Shown: positions 1-7,219, counted from the stretch's first letter. The stretch: DNA of 18,624 nucleotides from Piscirickettsiaceae bacterium (GCA_002401365.1 NVSW01000013.1:1-18624); one strand, 5' to 3'. Made by a program: numbers and translations. Notes: generated by a model not told the origin, from the letters alone.

Positions 1-474
1 ATAAAAATCACGGTTCTCTCAGCAGATGCGCATGATATAGAAGTACTAACCCGCGAGAAAGGTCTTTTTAGCTTTTATAAAGATGGTCACAATGAATGTT
101 GCGGCATCAGAAAAGTTGCCCCACTAAAAAAACATTTACGCACATTAAATGGCTGGATTACTGGCCAACGAAGGGATCAAAGCAAAGCAACCCGCGATGA
201 CTTGTCAGTTGTCGAGATAGATTCTAACTTTAAAGGAAAAAGCAACACGCTGCTAAAAGTAAACCCGCTATGTCATTGGACCTCAGAAGATGTTTGGTCA
301 TATATAAGAGCTCTTGAAGTCCCCTATAACCCTCTTCATGATAAAGGCTATGTTAGTATCGGCTGTGAGCCATGTACTCGCGCTACATTGCCACACCAAG
401 ACCCTCGAGAAGGGCGCTGGTGGTGGGAACTCACCGAAAATAAAGAGTGCGGCCTGCACTCAATTAAACGCTAA
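1..474 (+). CDS. cysH: Assimilatory APS/PAPS reductase, Fe-S type (5'-truncated)
   Basis: Reduces adenylyl sulfate (or PAPS) to sulfite with thioredoxin-type reductant in cytoplasmic sulfate assimilation. The reading frame is open from base 1, so the N-terminal half and start codon lie outside the window; 157 residues are visible. Seen: a Cys-Cys pair at visible residues 33-34 (NECCGIRK), a CxxC at 122/125 (GCEPCTR), and the C-terminal ECGLH at about 149-153 carrying the catalytic cysteine. The CC plus CxxC set is the known [4Fe-4S] ligand pattern of APS reductases and is absent from E. coli-type PAPS reductase, so APS is the likelier substrate. It runs convergently into cysB with 27 bp between the stops and no obvious hairpin there. 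Fold and family are secure; APS versus PAPS preference is inferred. Confidence 0.93.
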   Translation: MKITVLSADAHDIEVLTREKGLFSFYKDGHNECCGIRKVAPLKKHLRTLNGWITGQRRDQSKATRDDLSVVEIDSNFKGKSNTLLKVNPLCHWTSEDVWSYIRALEVPYNPLHDKGYVSIGCEPCTRATLPHQDPREGRWWWELTENKECGLHSIKR

Positions 475-501
475 CAACATTTTAAAAAAATCTAATTCTG
501 C

Positions 502-1476
502 TTAAAAATGCGGCAACTTAATATCTTTGATTAACTCATTAATAGCAGCCTGCTCTTTTAATTGCATTGCTTTAGCAACAACATCATGGGTTAAATGCGG
601 CGCAAACAAGCTAATAAATTCATACATATAACCACGCAAAAATGTATCTTTACGGATACCGATTCTAGTAATGCTTTTACCGAACAAATGTCCCGCATCA
701 AGAGCAACAAGATCCGCGTCTGCTTGTACGTCATAAGCCATTCTAGCAACGATACCCACGCCTAGACCAAGCCGCACATAGGTTTTAATAACATCTGCAT
801 CTACTGCCGTTAACGCAACCTCTGGGTTTAAATTCTCGGAACTAAAAGCCTCGTCTAATTTCGAACGGCCAGTAAAACCAAAGACATAAGTAATGAGCGG
901 GTGCTTTGCCACATCAGTAAGAGACAAGCTTTTTATTTGAGTTAACTCGTGCCCTTTTGGAACCAAAATACAGCGGTCCCATGAGTAGCAAGGGAGCATA
1001 ATTAAGTTATCAAACAATTCAATTGCCTCCGTTGCAATTGCAATATCAACTTTACCCTGAGACACCATCTCCGCAATCTGAATAGGTGTACCTTGTTGAA
1101 TATCAAGCGTTACATCGGACATATCTAACATAAACGCTTTAATGATAGTCGGCAAAGCGTAACGGGCTTGAGTGTGAGTAGTTGCAATTGATAGTGTGCC
1201 TTTTTTCTCATCACGGAATTCTTTTGCAATATTTTTTATATTTTCAGTTTGCATTAAAATTTCACCGGCAATTTTAATAATTTTTTTACCTGCTGGCGTC
1301 ATTTCAGTTAAGTGTTTACCATTTCGGCTAAAAATAGGGATATCTAATTCATCTTCTAAAATACGTATTTGTTTACTTATACCCGGTTGCGAGGTATAAA
1401 TAGCTTCAGCCGTAGCAGATACATTTAAATTATTTTTTGACACTTCCCAGATATAGCGTAATTGCTGTAATTTCAT
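502..1476 (-). CDS. cysB: LysR-type sulfur regulator CysB
   Basis: Transcriptional regulator of cysteine biosynthesis; in enterics it activates cys genes when bound to N-acetylserine and represses its own gene. The 324 residues equal the E. coli length. The N-terminal winged helix-turn-helix is at about residues 5-65 (SATAEAIYTSQPGISKQI) and the rest is the periplasmic-binding-protein-like effector domain. The sulfate/acetylserine ligands known from Klebsiella CysB are all present at the same numbers: Thr100, Thr102, Gln103, Thr149, Thr202. No strong Shine-Dalgarno is seen before the ATG. It lies between cysH (convergent) and a TauE-family permease (divergent), a setting that fits a sulfur regulator. 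The paralogue Cbl is the main alternative name, but as the only copy seen here, next to cysH, CysB is preferred. Confidence 0.95.
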   Translation of the reverse strand: MKLQQLRYIWEVSKNNLNVSATAEAIYTSQPGISKQIRILEDELDIPIFSRNGKHLTEMTPAGKKIIKIAGEILMQTENIKNIAKEFRDEKKGTLSIATTHTQARYALPTIIKAFMLDMSDVTLDIQQGTPIQIAEMVSQGKVDIAIATEAIELFDNLIMLPCYSWDRCILVPKGHELTQIKSLSLTDVAKHPLITYVFGFTGRSKLDEAFSSENLNPEVALTAVDADVIKTYVRLGLGVGIVARMAYDVQADADLVALDAGHLFGKSITRIGIRKDTFLRGYMYEFISLFAPHLTHDVVAKAMQLKEQAAINELIKDIKLPHF

Positions 1477-1515
1477 AGTTTATTATTGCTAGTAGTTATA
1501 AATATAGTGTTTTTT

Positions 1516-1538
1516 ATTCCTTTTTATTATAAAGGAAT
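1516..1538. promoter_or_regulatory. Inverted repeat, candidate CysB operator
   Basis: A perfect 8-bp inverted repeat, ATTCCTTT at 1516-1523 and AAAGGAAT at 1531-1538, is separated by 7 bases. It sits between divergent cysB and tauE and covers the predicted cysB -10 box and start point. LysR-type regulators usually bind dyads of this kind next to their own gene, and CysB of enterics autorepresses. Assignment to CysB is inference from position; a chance AT-rich dyad is possible. Confidence 0.45.
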
Positions 1539-1553
1539 TATATTATATTTCAA
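1526..1553 (-). promoter_or_regulatory. Sigma70-type promoter of cysB
   Basis: Read on the minus strand, TTGAAA at 1553-1548 and TATAAT at 1531-1526 are separated by 16 bp, a near-consensus pair. The start point would fall near 1519, giving a leader of about 40 nt before the cysB ATG at 1476. The -10 lies within the inverted repeat at 1516-1538, as expected for repression by a bound protein. Confidence 0.6.
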
Positions 1554-1580
1554 TCCCCCAAAAGCATTACGGTTAAATTC

Positions 1581-2345
1581 TTGGATTTTTATTACATAGT
1601 TGCTGGCGCATCTGTTGGCTTTATTATTGGTCTTACCGGTGTTGGCGGCGGATCTTTAATGACGCCACTATTGGTACTTGGATTTAACGTCCAACCTGCA
1701 ATTGCCGTTGGCACGGACCTTCTATACGCTGCAATAACAAAAGCTAGCGGCGTATGGTCGCATCACAAGCTAAGAAACATCGATTGGGGAATTGCAAAAC
1801 AACTGTGTCTAGGTAGTATTCCTGGATCAATTTTATGTGTTATTGCAATCCAATATTTTGATATTAGTGGTAAAACATTTGACAGTATCATTTCGTCAAC
1901 ATTAGGGTTTATGCTCATATTAACCTCTATTGTTATAATATTTAAGGAGCAAATAAGTAAGCGCTTTACAAAAAGAGAAAATTACGCCCCTGGGCCATAT
2001 AGCATTATTTTGCTTGGCGCAGTGCTAGGTATCTTAGTAACACTATCGTCAGTCGGAGCTGGGGCAATTGGTAGTGCATTACTATTAATACTTTACCCGA
2101 GCCTTAAATCTCAAAAAATAGTAGGCACTGATATAGCTCATGCTGTCCCATTAACGGCAATTGCCGGAATGGGCCATTTTCACTTAGGCCATATAGACGT
2201 TAGTTTATTAATTAGTTTATTAATCGGTTCTATACCGGCTATTTACATAGGCGCAATACTTGGAGAAAAGTTACCTGAAAAATTATTGAAAAATTTTATT
2301 GCCACTACTTTGATGTTAATAGGGCTTAGGTTTTCCACCATTTAG
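1581..2345 (+). CDS. Sulfite exporter TauE/SafE family permease
   Basis: Predicted inner-membrane permease of the TSUP (TauE/SafE, DUF81) family, whose members move sulfite, sulfoacetate or related sulfur anions. The 254 residues are mostly hydrophobic, with about 7-8 membrane segments. The family's internal duplication is visible: a glycine-rich helix at about residues 13-35 (GFIIGLTGVGGGSL) and a second at about 141-168 (LGILVTLSSVGAGAIG). The start is TTG: the frame has no ATG or GTG between an upstream stop at 1530 and the first membrane segment. The ribosome site is weak. Divergence from cysB and proximity to cysH suggest a role in handling sulfite or sulfate and possible control by CysB. 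The exact substrate cannot be told from sequence. Confidence 0.85.
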   Translation: MDFYYIVAGASVGFIIGLTGVGGGSLMTPLLVLGFNVQPAIAVGTDLLYAAITKASGVWSHHKLRNIDWGIAKQLCLGSIPGSILCVIAIQYFDISGKTFDSIISSTLGFMLILTSIVIIFKEQISKRFTKRENYAPGPYSIILLGAVLGILVTLSSVGAGAIGSALLLILYPSLKSQKIVGTDIAHAVPLTAIAGMGHFHLGHIDVSLLISLLIGSIPAIYIGAILGEKLPEKLLKNFIATTLMLIGLRFSTI

Positions 2346-2415
2346 CATTACGATTTAACGTTTATATATAGATTTTATTCACTAGGTAATAATAGAATAG
2401 AATTTTTAAATTGAT

Positions 2416-2421
2416 TATAAT
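2416..2421 (+). promoter_or_regulatory. Candidate -10 box of fdxA promoter
   Basis: A consensus TATAAT lies in the 112-bp AT-rich gap between the permease and the ferredoxin gene. Only a poor -35 (TAGAAT at 2393-2398, 17-bp spacer) accompanies it. Transcription would begin near 2428, leaving about 30 nt before the ATG, with a good AAGGAA ribosome site at 2447-2452. In such AT-rich sequence the match may be chance. Confidence 0.3.
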
Positions 2422-2457
2422 AATAAAATTACGCCACATTAATTATAAGGAATAAGA

Positions 2458-2781
2458 ATGACATTTGTTGTAACAGAATCATGTATTAAATGTAAATACA
2501 CAGACTGTGTTGATGTTTGCCCCGTAGATTGCTTTCATGAAGGTCCGAATTTCTTAGTTATTGATCCTGATGAATGTATTGATTGCACTCTATGTGAACC
2601 TGAGTGCCCTGTAGAAGCTATTTATTCAGAAGATGAGCTGCCTGAAGGTCAAGAAAACTTTATCGCTCTTAATGCTGAATTAACGCCATTATGGCCCGTT
2701 ATAACTGATGTGAAACCAGCACCAGAGGATGCAGATCATTGGGCAGCAAAGGAAAATAAATTAGAATATCTTGAAAAATAG
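2458..2781 (+). CDS. fdxA: 7Fe ferredoxin ([3Fe-4S][4Fe-4S])
   Basis: Small cytoplasmic electron carrier of the Azotobacter vinelandii ferredoxin I family; 107 residues, close to the family size. The N-terminal 60 residues hold the clusters: Cys9, Cys17 and Cys50 match the [3Fe-4S] ligands; Cys21, Cys40, Cys43 and Cys46 match the [4Fe-4S] ligands; Cys12 and Cys25 are the extra cysteines also found in FdI. The C-terminal half is acidic with no cysteine, as in the family. AAGGAA 5 nt before the ATG fixes the start. It follows the TauE-family gene by 112 bp and ends at a shared terminator. Its redox partner is unknown; a link to sulfite reduction is only suggested by the neighbouring sulfur genes. 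Confidence 0.95.
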   Translation: MTFVVTESCIKCKYTDCVDVCPVDCFHEGPNFLVIDPDECIDCTLCEPECPVEAIYSEDELPEGQENFIALNAELTPLWPVITDVKPAPEDADHWAAKENKLEYLEK

Positions 2782-2804
2782 AATCAATTTTGAAAAAATA
2801 CACA

Positions 2805-2830
2805 AAAAAGCCAGCTATTGTCGGCTTTTT
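2805..2830. terminator. Bidirectional intrinsic terminator between fdxA and rplQ
   Basis: Perfect 8-bp stem AAAAAGCC (2805-2812) and GGCTTTTT (2823-2830) around a 10-nt loop. It ends in a T run on the plus strand (end of fdxA) and in six T on the minus strand (end of the ribosomal protein cluster, 23 bp past the rplQ stop). Position between converging genes supports a shared terminator. Confidence 0.8.
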
Positions 2831-2852
2831 AAATATCTAAAAACAATTCAAT

Positions 2853-3227
2853 CTATTCAGATACAGGCTCTACTCTATCAACCAATTCAACATAAGCCAT
2901 CGGTGCAGCATCGCCGGTACGGAAGCCACATTTAAGAATTCTTAGGTAACCACCAGGACGTTCCTTATATCGTGGTGCAAGGTTATTGAATAATTTTGTA
3001 ACGCTGTCACGATCTCTAAGGCGGGAAAAAACAAGCCTTCTTTTCGCAACTGAATCAACTTTTGAAGCAGTTATTAATGGCTCAATAAACCGACGTAATT
3101 CTTTTGCTTTAGGTAAAGTTGTACGAATAACTTCATGGTCTATTAATGAATTAGCCATATTTTTAAACATCGCTTTACGATGACTGCTATTTCTATTTAA
3201 CTGTTTTCCTGATTTACGGTGACGCAT
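2853..3227 (-). CDS. rplQ: 50S ribosomal protein L17
   Basis: Large-subunit protein lying near the polypeptide exit on the 50S surface. 124 residues against 127 in E. coli. The family signature MRHRKSGKQLNR opens the protein, and the conserved RERPGGY-like segment appears as YKERPGGYLRILK at about residues 87-99. AAGGAT lies 7 nt before the ATG. It is the last gene of the alpha block, 21 bp after rpoA, and is followed directly by the terminator, as in E. coli. Confidence 0.98.
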   Translation of the reverse strand: MRHRKSGKQLNRNSSHRKAMFKNMANSLIDHEVIRTTLPKAKELRRFIEPLITASKVDSVAKRRLVFSRLRDRDSVTKLFNNLAPRYKERPGGYLRILKCGFRTGDAAPMAYVELVDRVEPVSE

Positions 3228-3248
3228 ATTAAAATCCTTAAATTAGTA

Positions 3249-4247
3249 TTAAGCTACAACCTTATCACTAGTAATTAAACTAGAAGGTGGCCAATTTTCA
3301 AGACGAATACCCAAAGACATACCCTTTGAAGCTAAAACATCTTTAATTTCTGTTAATGATTTCTTACCAAGGTTAGGTGCCTTTAGTAATTCAACTTCTG
3401 TACGTTGAATTAAGTCACCTATATAGAAAATTTGTTCTGCTTTTAAACAATTTGCAGAACGGACTGTCAGTTCTAAATCGTCAACCGGACGAAGTAAAAT
3501 TGGGTCAAAAGTAGGTTCAGCAGGAATCACTTCCTCTTCGATAATATCTTTAAGATCAACAAATACGGCGATATGATGATGAAGAATGGTTGCAGCTGCG
3601 CGAATAGTTTCTTCAGGATCAACTGTACCATTTGTTTCCAAATCAATGATCAATTTATCTAAATCTGTTCTTTGTTCAACCCGTGCAGCATCAACATTAT
3701 AAGATATTTTCTTGATTGGACTGAATGATGCATCTAAAAGTAAGGTGCCAATAGATAAATCTTCATCTTCATTTTTACGTGAAACAGCAGTTTTATAGCC
3801 TGTACCACTTTCAACTTTTATGCTAATTGATAATTTACCATTAGAGGTTAAATTAGCAATAACCAAATCAGGATTTATTATCTCAACATCATGATCAATA
3901 ATAATATCACCAGCAGTAACTTGACATGGTCCTTTTTTATCAATTGTAAGCATTACCTCGTCTTTAGCAGTTAATCTAACGGCTAAATTTTTAAGATTGA
4001 GCATAATATCAATAACGTCTTCTTGTACACCATCTATAGTTGTGTATTCATGAAGAACGCCATCAATGTTTATTTCTGTAACTGCGCAGCCAGGGATAGA
4101 AGACAATAATACACGTCTCAGTGCATTTCCAAGGGTATGGCCAAAGCCATGTTCCATTGGTTCAATCGTAACCTTAGAGCGATTAGATGATAAGGATTGA
4201 ATCCCAGAAACTTTAGGTTGTAAAAAACCCGCAAGTAAGTTTTGCAT
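3249..4247 (-). CDS. rpoA: RNA polymerase alpha subunit
   Basis: Alpha subunit of RNA polymerase; the dimer nucleates core assembly and its C-terminal domain contacts UP elements and activators such as CysB. 332 residues against 329 in E. coli. The N-terminal dimerisation domain covers about residues 1-235 (HGFGHTLGNALRRVLLSSIPG is the typical motif), followed by a linker and the C-terminal domain from about 250. The CTD keeps the DNA-contacting RSANCLKAE segment and the NLGKKSLTEI helix. AAGGA is 6 nt before the ATG. It sits between rpsD (17 bp) and rplQ (21 bp), so it is co-transcribed with ribosomal proteins. Confidence 0.98.
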   Translation of the reverse strand: MQNLLAGFLQPKVSGIQSLSSNRSKVTIEPMEHGFGHTLGNALRRVLLSSIPGCAVTEINIDGVLHEYTTIDGVQEDVIDIMLNLKNLAVRLTAKDEVMLTIDKKGPCQVTAGDIIIDHDVEIINPDLVIANLTSNGKLSISIKVESGTGYKTAVSRKNEDEDLSIGTLLLDASFSPIKKISYNVDAARVEQRTDLDKLIIDLETNGTVDPEETIRAAATILHHHIAVFVDLKDIIEEEVIPAEPTFDPILLRPVDDLELTVRSANCLKAEQIFYIGDLIQRTEVELLKAPNLGKKSLTEIKDVLASKGMSLGIRLENWPPSSLITSDKVVA

Positions 4248-4264
4248 TTTAATTCCTTAGTAAA

Positions 4265-4891
4265 TTACTTAGAGTACAGTTCAACAACTAGATGTTCGTT
4301 AATCTCAGCCGACAAATCAGAACGTTCAGGCATCACTTTGAATATGCCTTGCATTTTTTTTGCGTCCAAATCAATCCACTCTGGCAAGCCACGTTGTTCA
4401 ACAAAATCAAGAGCTACTTTAATACGTGTTTGAGCTTTAGCCGACTCTTTAACATCAATTACATCATTAGCCTTAACTTGAAACGATGGAATGTTTACTT
4501 TAGTACCATTAACTAAAATACCATTATGTCTAACCAGTTGACGTGCTTCTGATCGTGATGAAGAAAACCCCATTCTGTAAACAACATTGTCTAAACGGCA
4601 TTCCAAAAGTTGTAACAAGTTTTCACCTGTTGAACCTTTAATCCTTGCAGCTTCGGTATAGTAGCCACGAAATTGCTTTTCAAGTATGCCGTATGTACGA
4701 CGTAGTTTTTGTTTTTCTCTCAACTGTAAAGCGTAATCTGTTAAGCGAGAACGACGCTGTCCGTGTTGACCAGGAGGGTAGGCACGTTTTTCCATTGCAC
4801 ACTTAGCTGTGTAGCATTTTTCACCTTTTAAAAAAAGTTTTTCGCCTTCACGACGACATAAACGACATTTTGAATCTGTATATTTAGCCAT
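4265..4891 (-). CDS. rpsD: 30S ribosomal protein S4, zinc-ribbon (C+) form
   Basis: Primary 16S rRNA-binding protein that starts 30S assembly; in E. coli it also represses the alpha operon. 208 residues. The N-terminal region carries four cysteines, Cys9, Cys12, Cys26 and Cys31 (CRLC...CYTAKC), the zinc-binding arrangement known from Gram-positive and Thermus S4; E. coli S4 lacks this set. The S4 RNA-binding domain is at about residues 98-160 (RLDNVVYRMGFSSSRSEARQ), and the C-terminus ERSDLSAEINEHL is typical. AGGAT precedes the ATG by 6 nt. It follows rpsK by 12 bp. Confidence 0.98.
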   Translation of the reverse strand: MAKYTDSKCRLCRREGEKLFLKGEKCYTAKCAMEKRAYPPGQHGQRRSRLTDYALQLREKQKLRRTYGILEKQFRGYYTEAARIKGSTGENLLQLLECRLDNVVYRMGFSSSRSEARQLVRHNGILVNGTKVNIPSFQVKANDVIDVKESAKAQTRIKVALDFVEQRGLPEWIDLDAKKMQGIFKVMPERSDLSAEINEHLVVELYSK

Positions 4892-4903
4892 TATTTTATC
4901 CTG

Positions 4904-5290
4904 TTATACGCGTCTTTTCTTAGGCGGACGGCAGCCATTATGTGGAATTGGAGTAACATCTTCGATGAAAGTAATGTTAAAGCCAATATTGTTTAGTGCA
5001 CGTACAGCAGACTCTCTACCAGGACCTGGACCTTTAATTTTAACCTCAAGATTTTTCATACCAAATTCTTTAGCAATTTCACCAGCTTTTTCTGCCGCAA
5101 CTTGTGCAGCAAATGGTGTACTTTTACGAGACCCTCTAAAGCCTGAACCACCAGCTGTAGCCCAAGACAATGCATTACCTTTTCTATCTGTAATGGTGAC
5201 AATGGTGTTATTAAAAGTTGCATGGATATGGACTATTCCATCTACAACATTTTTTTTAATTTTCTTTTTACTACGAGTTGGCTTGGCCAT
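4904..5290 (-). CDS. rpsK: 30S ribosomal protein S11
   Basis: Platform protein of the 30S subunit near the mRNA exit channel, where it helps accommodate the Shine-Dalgarno helix. 128 residues against 129 in E. coli. Typical segments are HIHATFNNTIVTITD (about 22-36), SGFRGSRKSTPFAAQ (about 49-63) and the basic C-terminus GCRPPKKRRV. AAGGA lies 10 nt before the ATG. Gaps are 26 bp to rpsM and 12 bp to rpsD, in canonical alpha order. Confidence 0.98.
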   Translation of the reverse strand: MAKPTRSKKKIKKNVVDGIVHIHATFNNTIVTITDRKGNALSWATAGGSGFRGSRKSTPFAAQVAAEKAGEIAKEFGMKNLEVKIKGPGPGRESAVRALNNIGFNITFIEDVTPIPHNGCRPPKKRRV

Positions 5291-5316
5291 ACTACATCTT
5301 TCCTTTTATTTAAGTC

Positions 5317-5673
5317 TTATCTTCTAATTGGTTTACGAGGACCTTTACGTGTCCTTGCATTAGTTTTTGTTCGCTGACCTCTAACTGGCAGGCTACGACG
5401 ATGTCGTATACCTCTAAAGCAACCAAGATCCAAAAGTCTTTTAATATTCATGGAGACTTCACGACGCAAGTCACCTTCAATAATATACTTACCAACCTCA
5501 GTTCTAATAGACTCGAGTTGCTCTTCACTTAGCTCGCGTACTTTATTAGCAGGATTTATTTTAAGTGTTGCACAAATCTTTTTTGATCTTGTCGCCCCGA
5601 TACCAAAAATTGAAGTTAATGATATAACCACATGTTTATGATCAGGTATGTTTATTCCGGCAATACGTGCCAT
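5317..5673 (-). CDS. rpsM: 30S ribosomal protein S13
   Basis: Head protein of the 30S subunit that contacts the P-site tRNA and forms bridges to L5 in the 50S subunit. 118 residues, the same size as E. coli. Starts MARIAGINIPDHKH and has the helix-two-turn-helix segment IFGIGATRSKKIC at about residues 23-35. The basic tail RTKTNARTRKGPRKP reaches the tRNA. GGAG is 7 nt before the ATG. It is the first gene of the alpha block and has the longest upstream gap in the cluster (76 bp), where a promoter candidate lies. Confidence 0.98.
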   Translation of the reverse strand: MARIAGINIPDHKHVVISLTSIFGIGATRSKKICATLKINPANKVRELSEEQLESIRTEVGKYIIEGDLRREVSMNIKRLLDLGCFRGIRHRRSLPVRGQRTKTNARTRKGPRKPIRR

Positions 5674-5711
5674 GAATCTTCTCCGTTAATTTGGCCAGTA
5701 GAAAACCGGCA

Positions 5712-5740
5712 ATTTTAATCTGAATAGCGCCTAACTACAA
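5712..5740 (-). promoter_or_regulatory. Candidate internal promoter of the alpha block (rpsM-rplQ)
   Basis: On the minus strand TTGTAG at 5740-5735 and TAAAAT at 5717-5712 are 17 bp apart in the rpmJ-rpsM gap. Transcription would start near 5705, leaving a leader of about 30 nt. A 5-bp hairpin (GCCGG/CTGGC, 5710-5694) follows but partly precedes the start. E. coli has a longer leader here with an S4-binding pseudoknot; I cannot recognise that structure in this shorter gap. Confidence 0.4.
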
Positions 5741-5749
5741 GCTAAACTA

Positions 5750-5863
5750 TCAACCTTGGCGTTGTTTATGACGTCCGTCTTTACAGACAACGCGTACAAC
5801 ACGATTTCTTCTTACAATTTTACAATTCCTACAAATCTTTTTTACAGATGCTCTAACTTTCAT
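5750..5863 (-). CDS. rpmJ: 50S ribosomal protein L36, zinc-binding form
   Basis: Smallest large-subunit protein, 37 residues, found by translating the secY-rpsM gap: MKVRASVKKICRNCK at the start and KDGRHKQRQG at the end. Cys11, Cys14, Cys27 and His32 make the CCCH zinc site of the C+ form. A strong AGGAG lies 5-6 nt before the ATG. Position between secY (24 bp) and rpsM (76 bp) is the same as in E. coli. Confidence 0.97.
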   Translation of the reverse strand: MKVRASVKKICRNCKIVRRNRVVRVVCKDGRHKQRQG

Positions 5864-5887
5864 ATCAACTCCTATAACTTAAAGATA

Positions 5888-7219
5888 TTAACCTTTAAGG
5901 TTCGCTTTTTTCATTAAGCCTTCATATTGTTGTGACATCAAATGGGATTGCATTTGCGCAATAAAGTCCATTACTACAACAACGATAATTAATAACGACG
6001 TACCACCAAAGTAAAATGGAACATTCCAATAAATAATTAAGAATTCAGGCAATAAACATACTGCTGTAATATAAATTGCGCCTAATAATGTTAATTTTGT
6101 GATCACACCATCAATATACTTAGTAGTTTGCTCTCCGGGGCGAATACCAGGAATAAATGCGCCAGATTTTTTTAAATTATCGGACGTATCTCTGGAGTTA
6201 AATACAAGTGCTGTATAAAAGAAGCAGAAGAAGATAATAGCCGTTGCATAAAATAAAATATAAATAGGCTGTCCAGGTGACATCATAGACGATATATCTT
6301 GTAACCAACCAAAACCCTCTTTGCTACCAAACCAACCGGCAATAGTTGACGGAAACAAAATAATACTTGAGGCAAAGATAGGTGGAATAACCCCAGCCAT
6401 ATTCAACTTTAAAGGTAAGAAGCTAGATTGGCCAGCAATCATACGGTTACCTTGTTGACGCTTCGCGTAATTAATTTTAATACGGCGTTGAGCACGTTCA
6501 ACAAAGATAACAAATGAGGTCACCCCAATGGCTAACACAAACAACAGAATAGCCATCAAAGCATTTAATTCACCCGTTCGAACAAGTTCAAGTGTTCCAC
6601 CGATGGCTGATGGTAAGCCTGCAACAATACCAGCAAAAATAATTATCGATATACCGTTGCCAATTCCACGCTCAGTTACTTGTTCACCAAGCCACATTAA
6701 AAACATTGTACCGCTTACCAGTGTAATAACGGCTGTGAACATAAAAGATGCCCCAGGGTTAAACACTACTGCCATACCACCAGCTGTTTGCCCTTGAATA
6801 GCGGTTGCAACTCCAATTGACTGAAATGTTGCTAATACAACCGTTGAATAACGCGTGTATTGAGTAATTTTACGCTTTCCAGATTCGCCTTCTTTCTTGA
6901 GTTGCTCCAACTTAGGAACAACTGACGTCATTAATTGAATAATAATTGACGCTGAAATGTAAGGCATTATACCAAGAGCAAAAATACTTAATCGCTTGAG
7001 AGCTCCACCCGAAAACATATCGAACATATCAAGGATAGTCCCTGATTGTTGTTCAAACATGATTGCTAGCGCTTTGGGGTCTATACCTGGTACTGGGATA
7101 TGAGCGCCTATTCTAAAAACAAATAACGCACCTAACACAAAGAACAAACGCTGTCTTAACTCAGATAAATTTTTAAGACCGCCAGAACCATTAGCAGCTG
7201 ATGAACCAAGGGATGCCAT
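5888..7219 (-). CDS. secY: Protein translocase channel subunit SecY
   Basis: Central pore of the SecYEG translocon in the inner membrane, which exports unfolded preproteins with SecA and inserts membrane proteins. 443 residues, identical to the E. coli length, with ten hydrophobic segments expected. Typical landmarks are the first helix after residue 20 (LRQRLFFVLGALFVFRIG), the plug region around GGALKRLSIFALGIMPYISASI, and the cytosolic loop with IRPGEQTTKYID at about residues 360-372. The ATG directly abuts the rplO stop with no spacer, so translation is likely coupled; GAGG in the end of rplO serves as ribosome site. Confidence 0.98.
   Translation of the reverse strand: MASLGSSAANGSGGLKNLSELRQRLFFVLGALFVFRIGAHIPVPGIDPKALAIMFEQQSGTILDMFDMFSGGALKRLSIFALGIMPYISASIIIQLMTSVVPKLEQLKKEGESGKRKITQYTRYSTVVLATFQSIGVATAIQGQTAGGMAVVFNPGASFMFTAVITLVSGTMFLMWLGEQVTERGIGNGISIIIFAGIVAGLPSAIGGTLELVRTGELNALMAILLFVLAIGVTSFVIFVERAQRRIKINYAKRQQGNRMIAGQSSFLPLKLNMAGVIPPIFASSIILFPSTIAGWFGSKEGFGWLQDISSMMSPGQPIYILFYATAIIFFCFFYTALVFNSRDTSDNLKKSGAFIPGIRPGEQTTKYIDGVITKLTLLGAIYITAVCLLPEFLIIYWNVPFYFGGTSLLIIVVVVMDFIAQMQSHLMSQQYEGLMKKANLKG

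Noticed and set aside
475..501. Possible terminator between convergent cysH and cysB
   Set aside because: Only A/T runs are present; no stem of useful length was found.
4965..5327. 120-codon plus-strand ORF opposite rpsK
   Set aside because: Lies wholly antisense to a clear S11 gene and its codons mirror the rpsK frame; no family resemblance seen.
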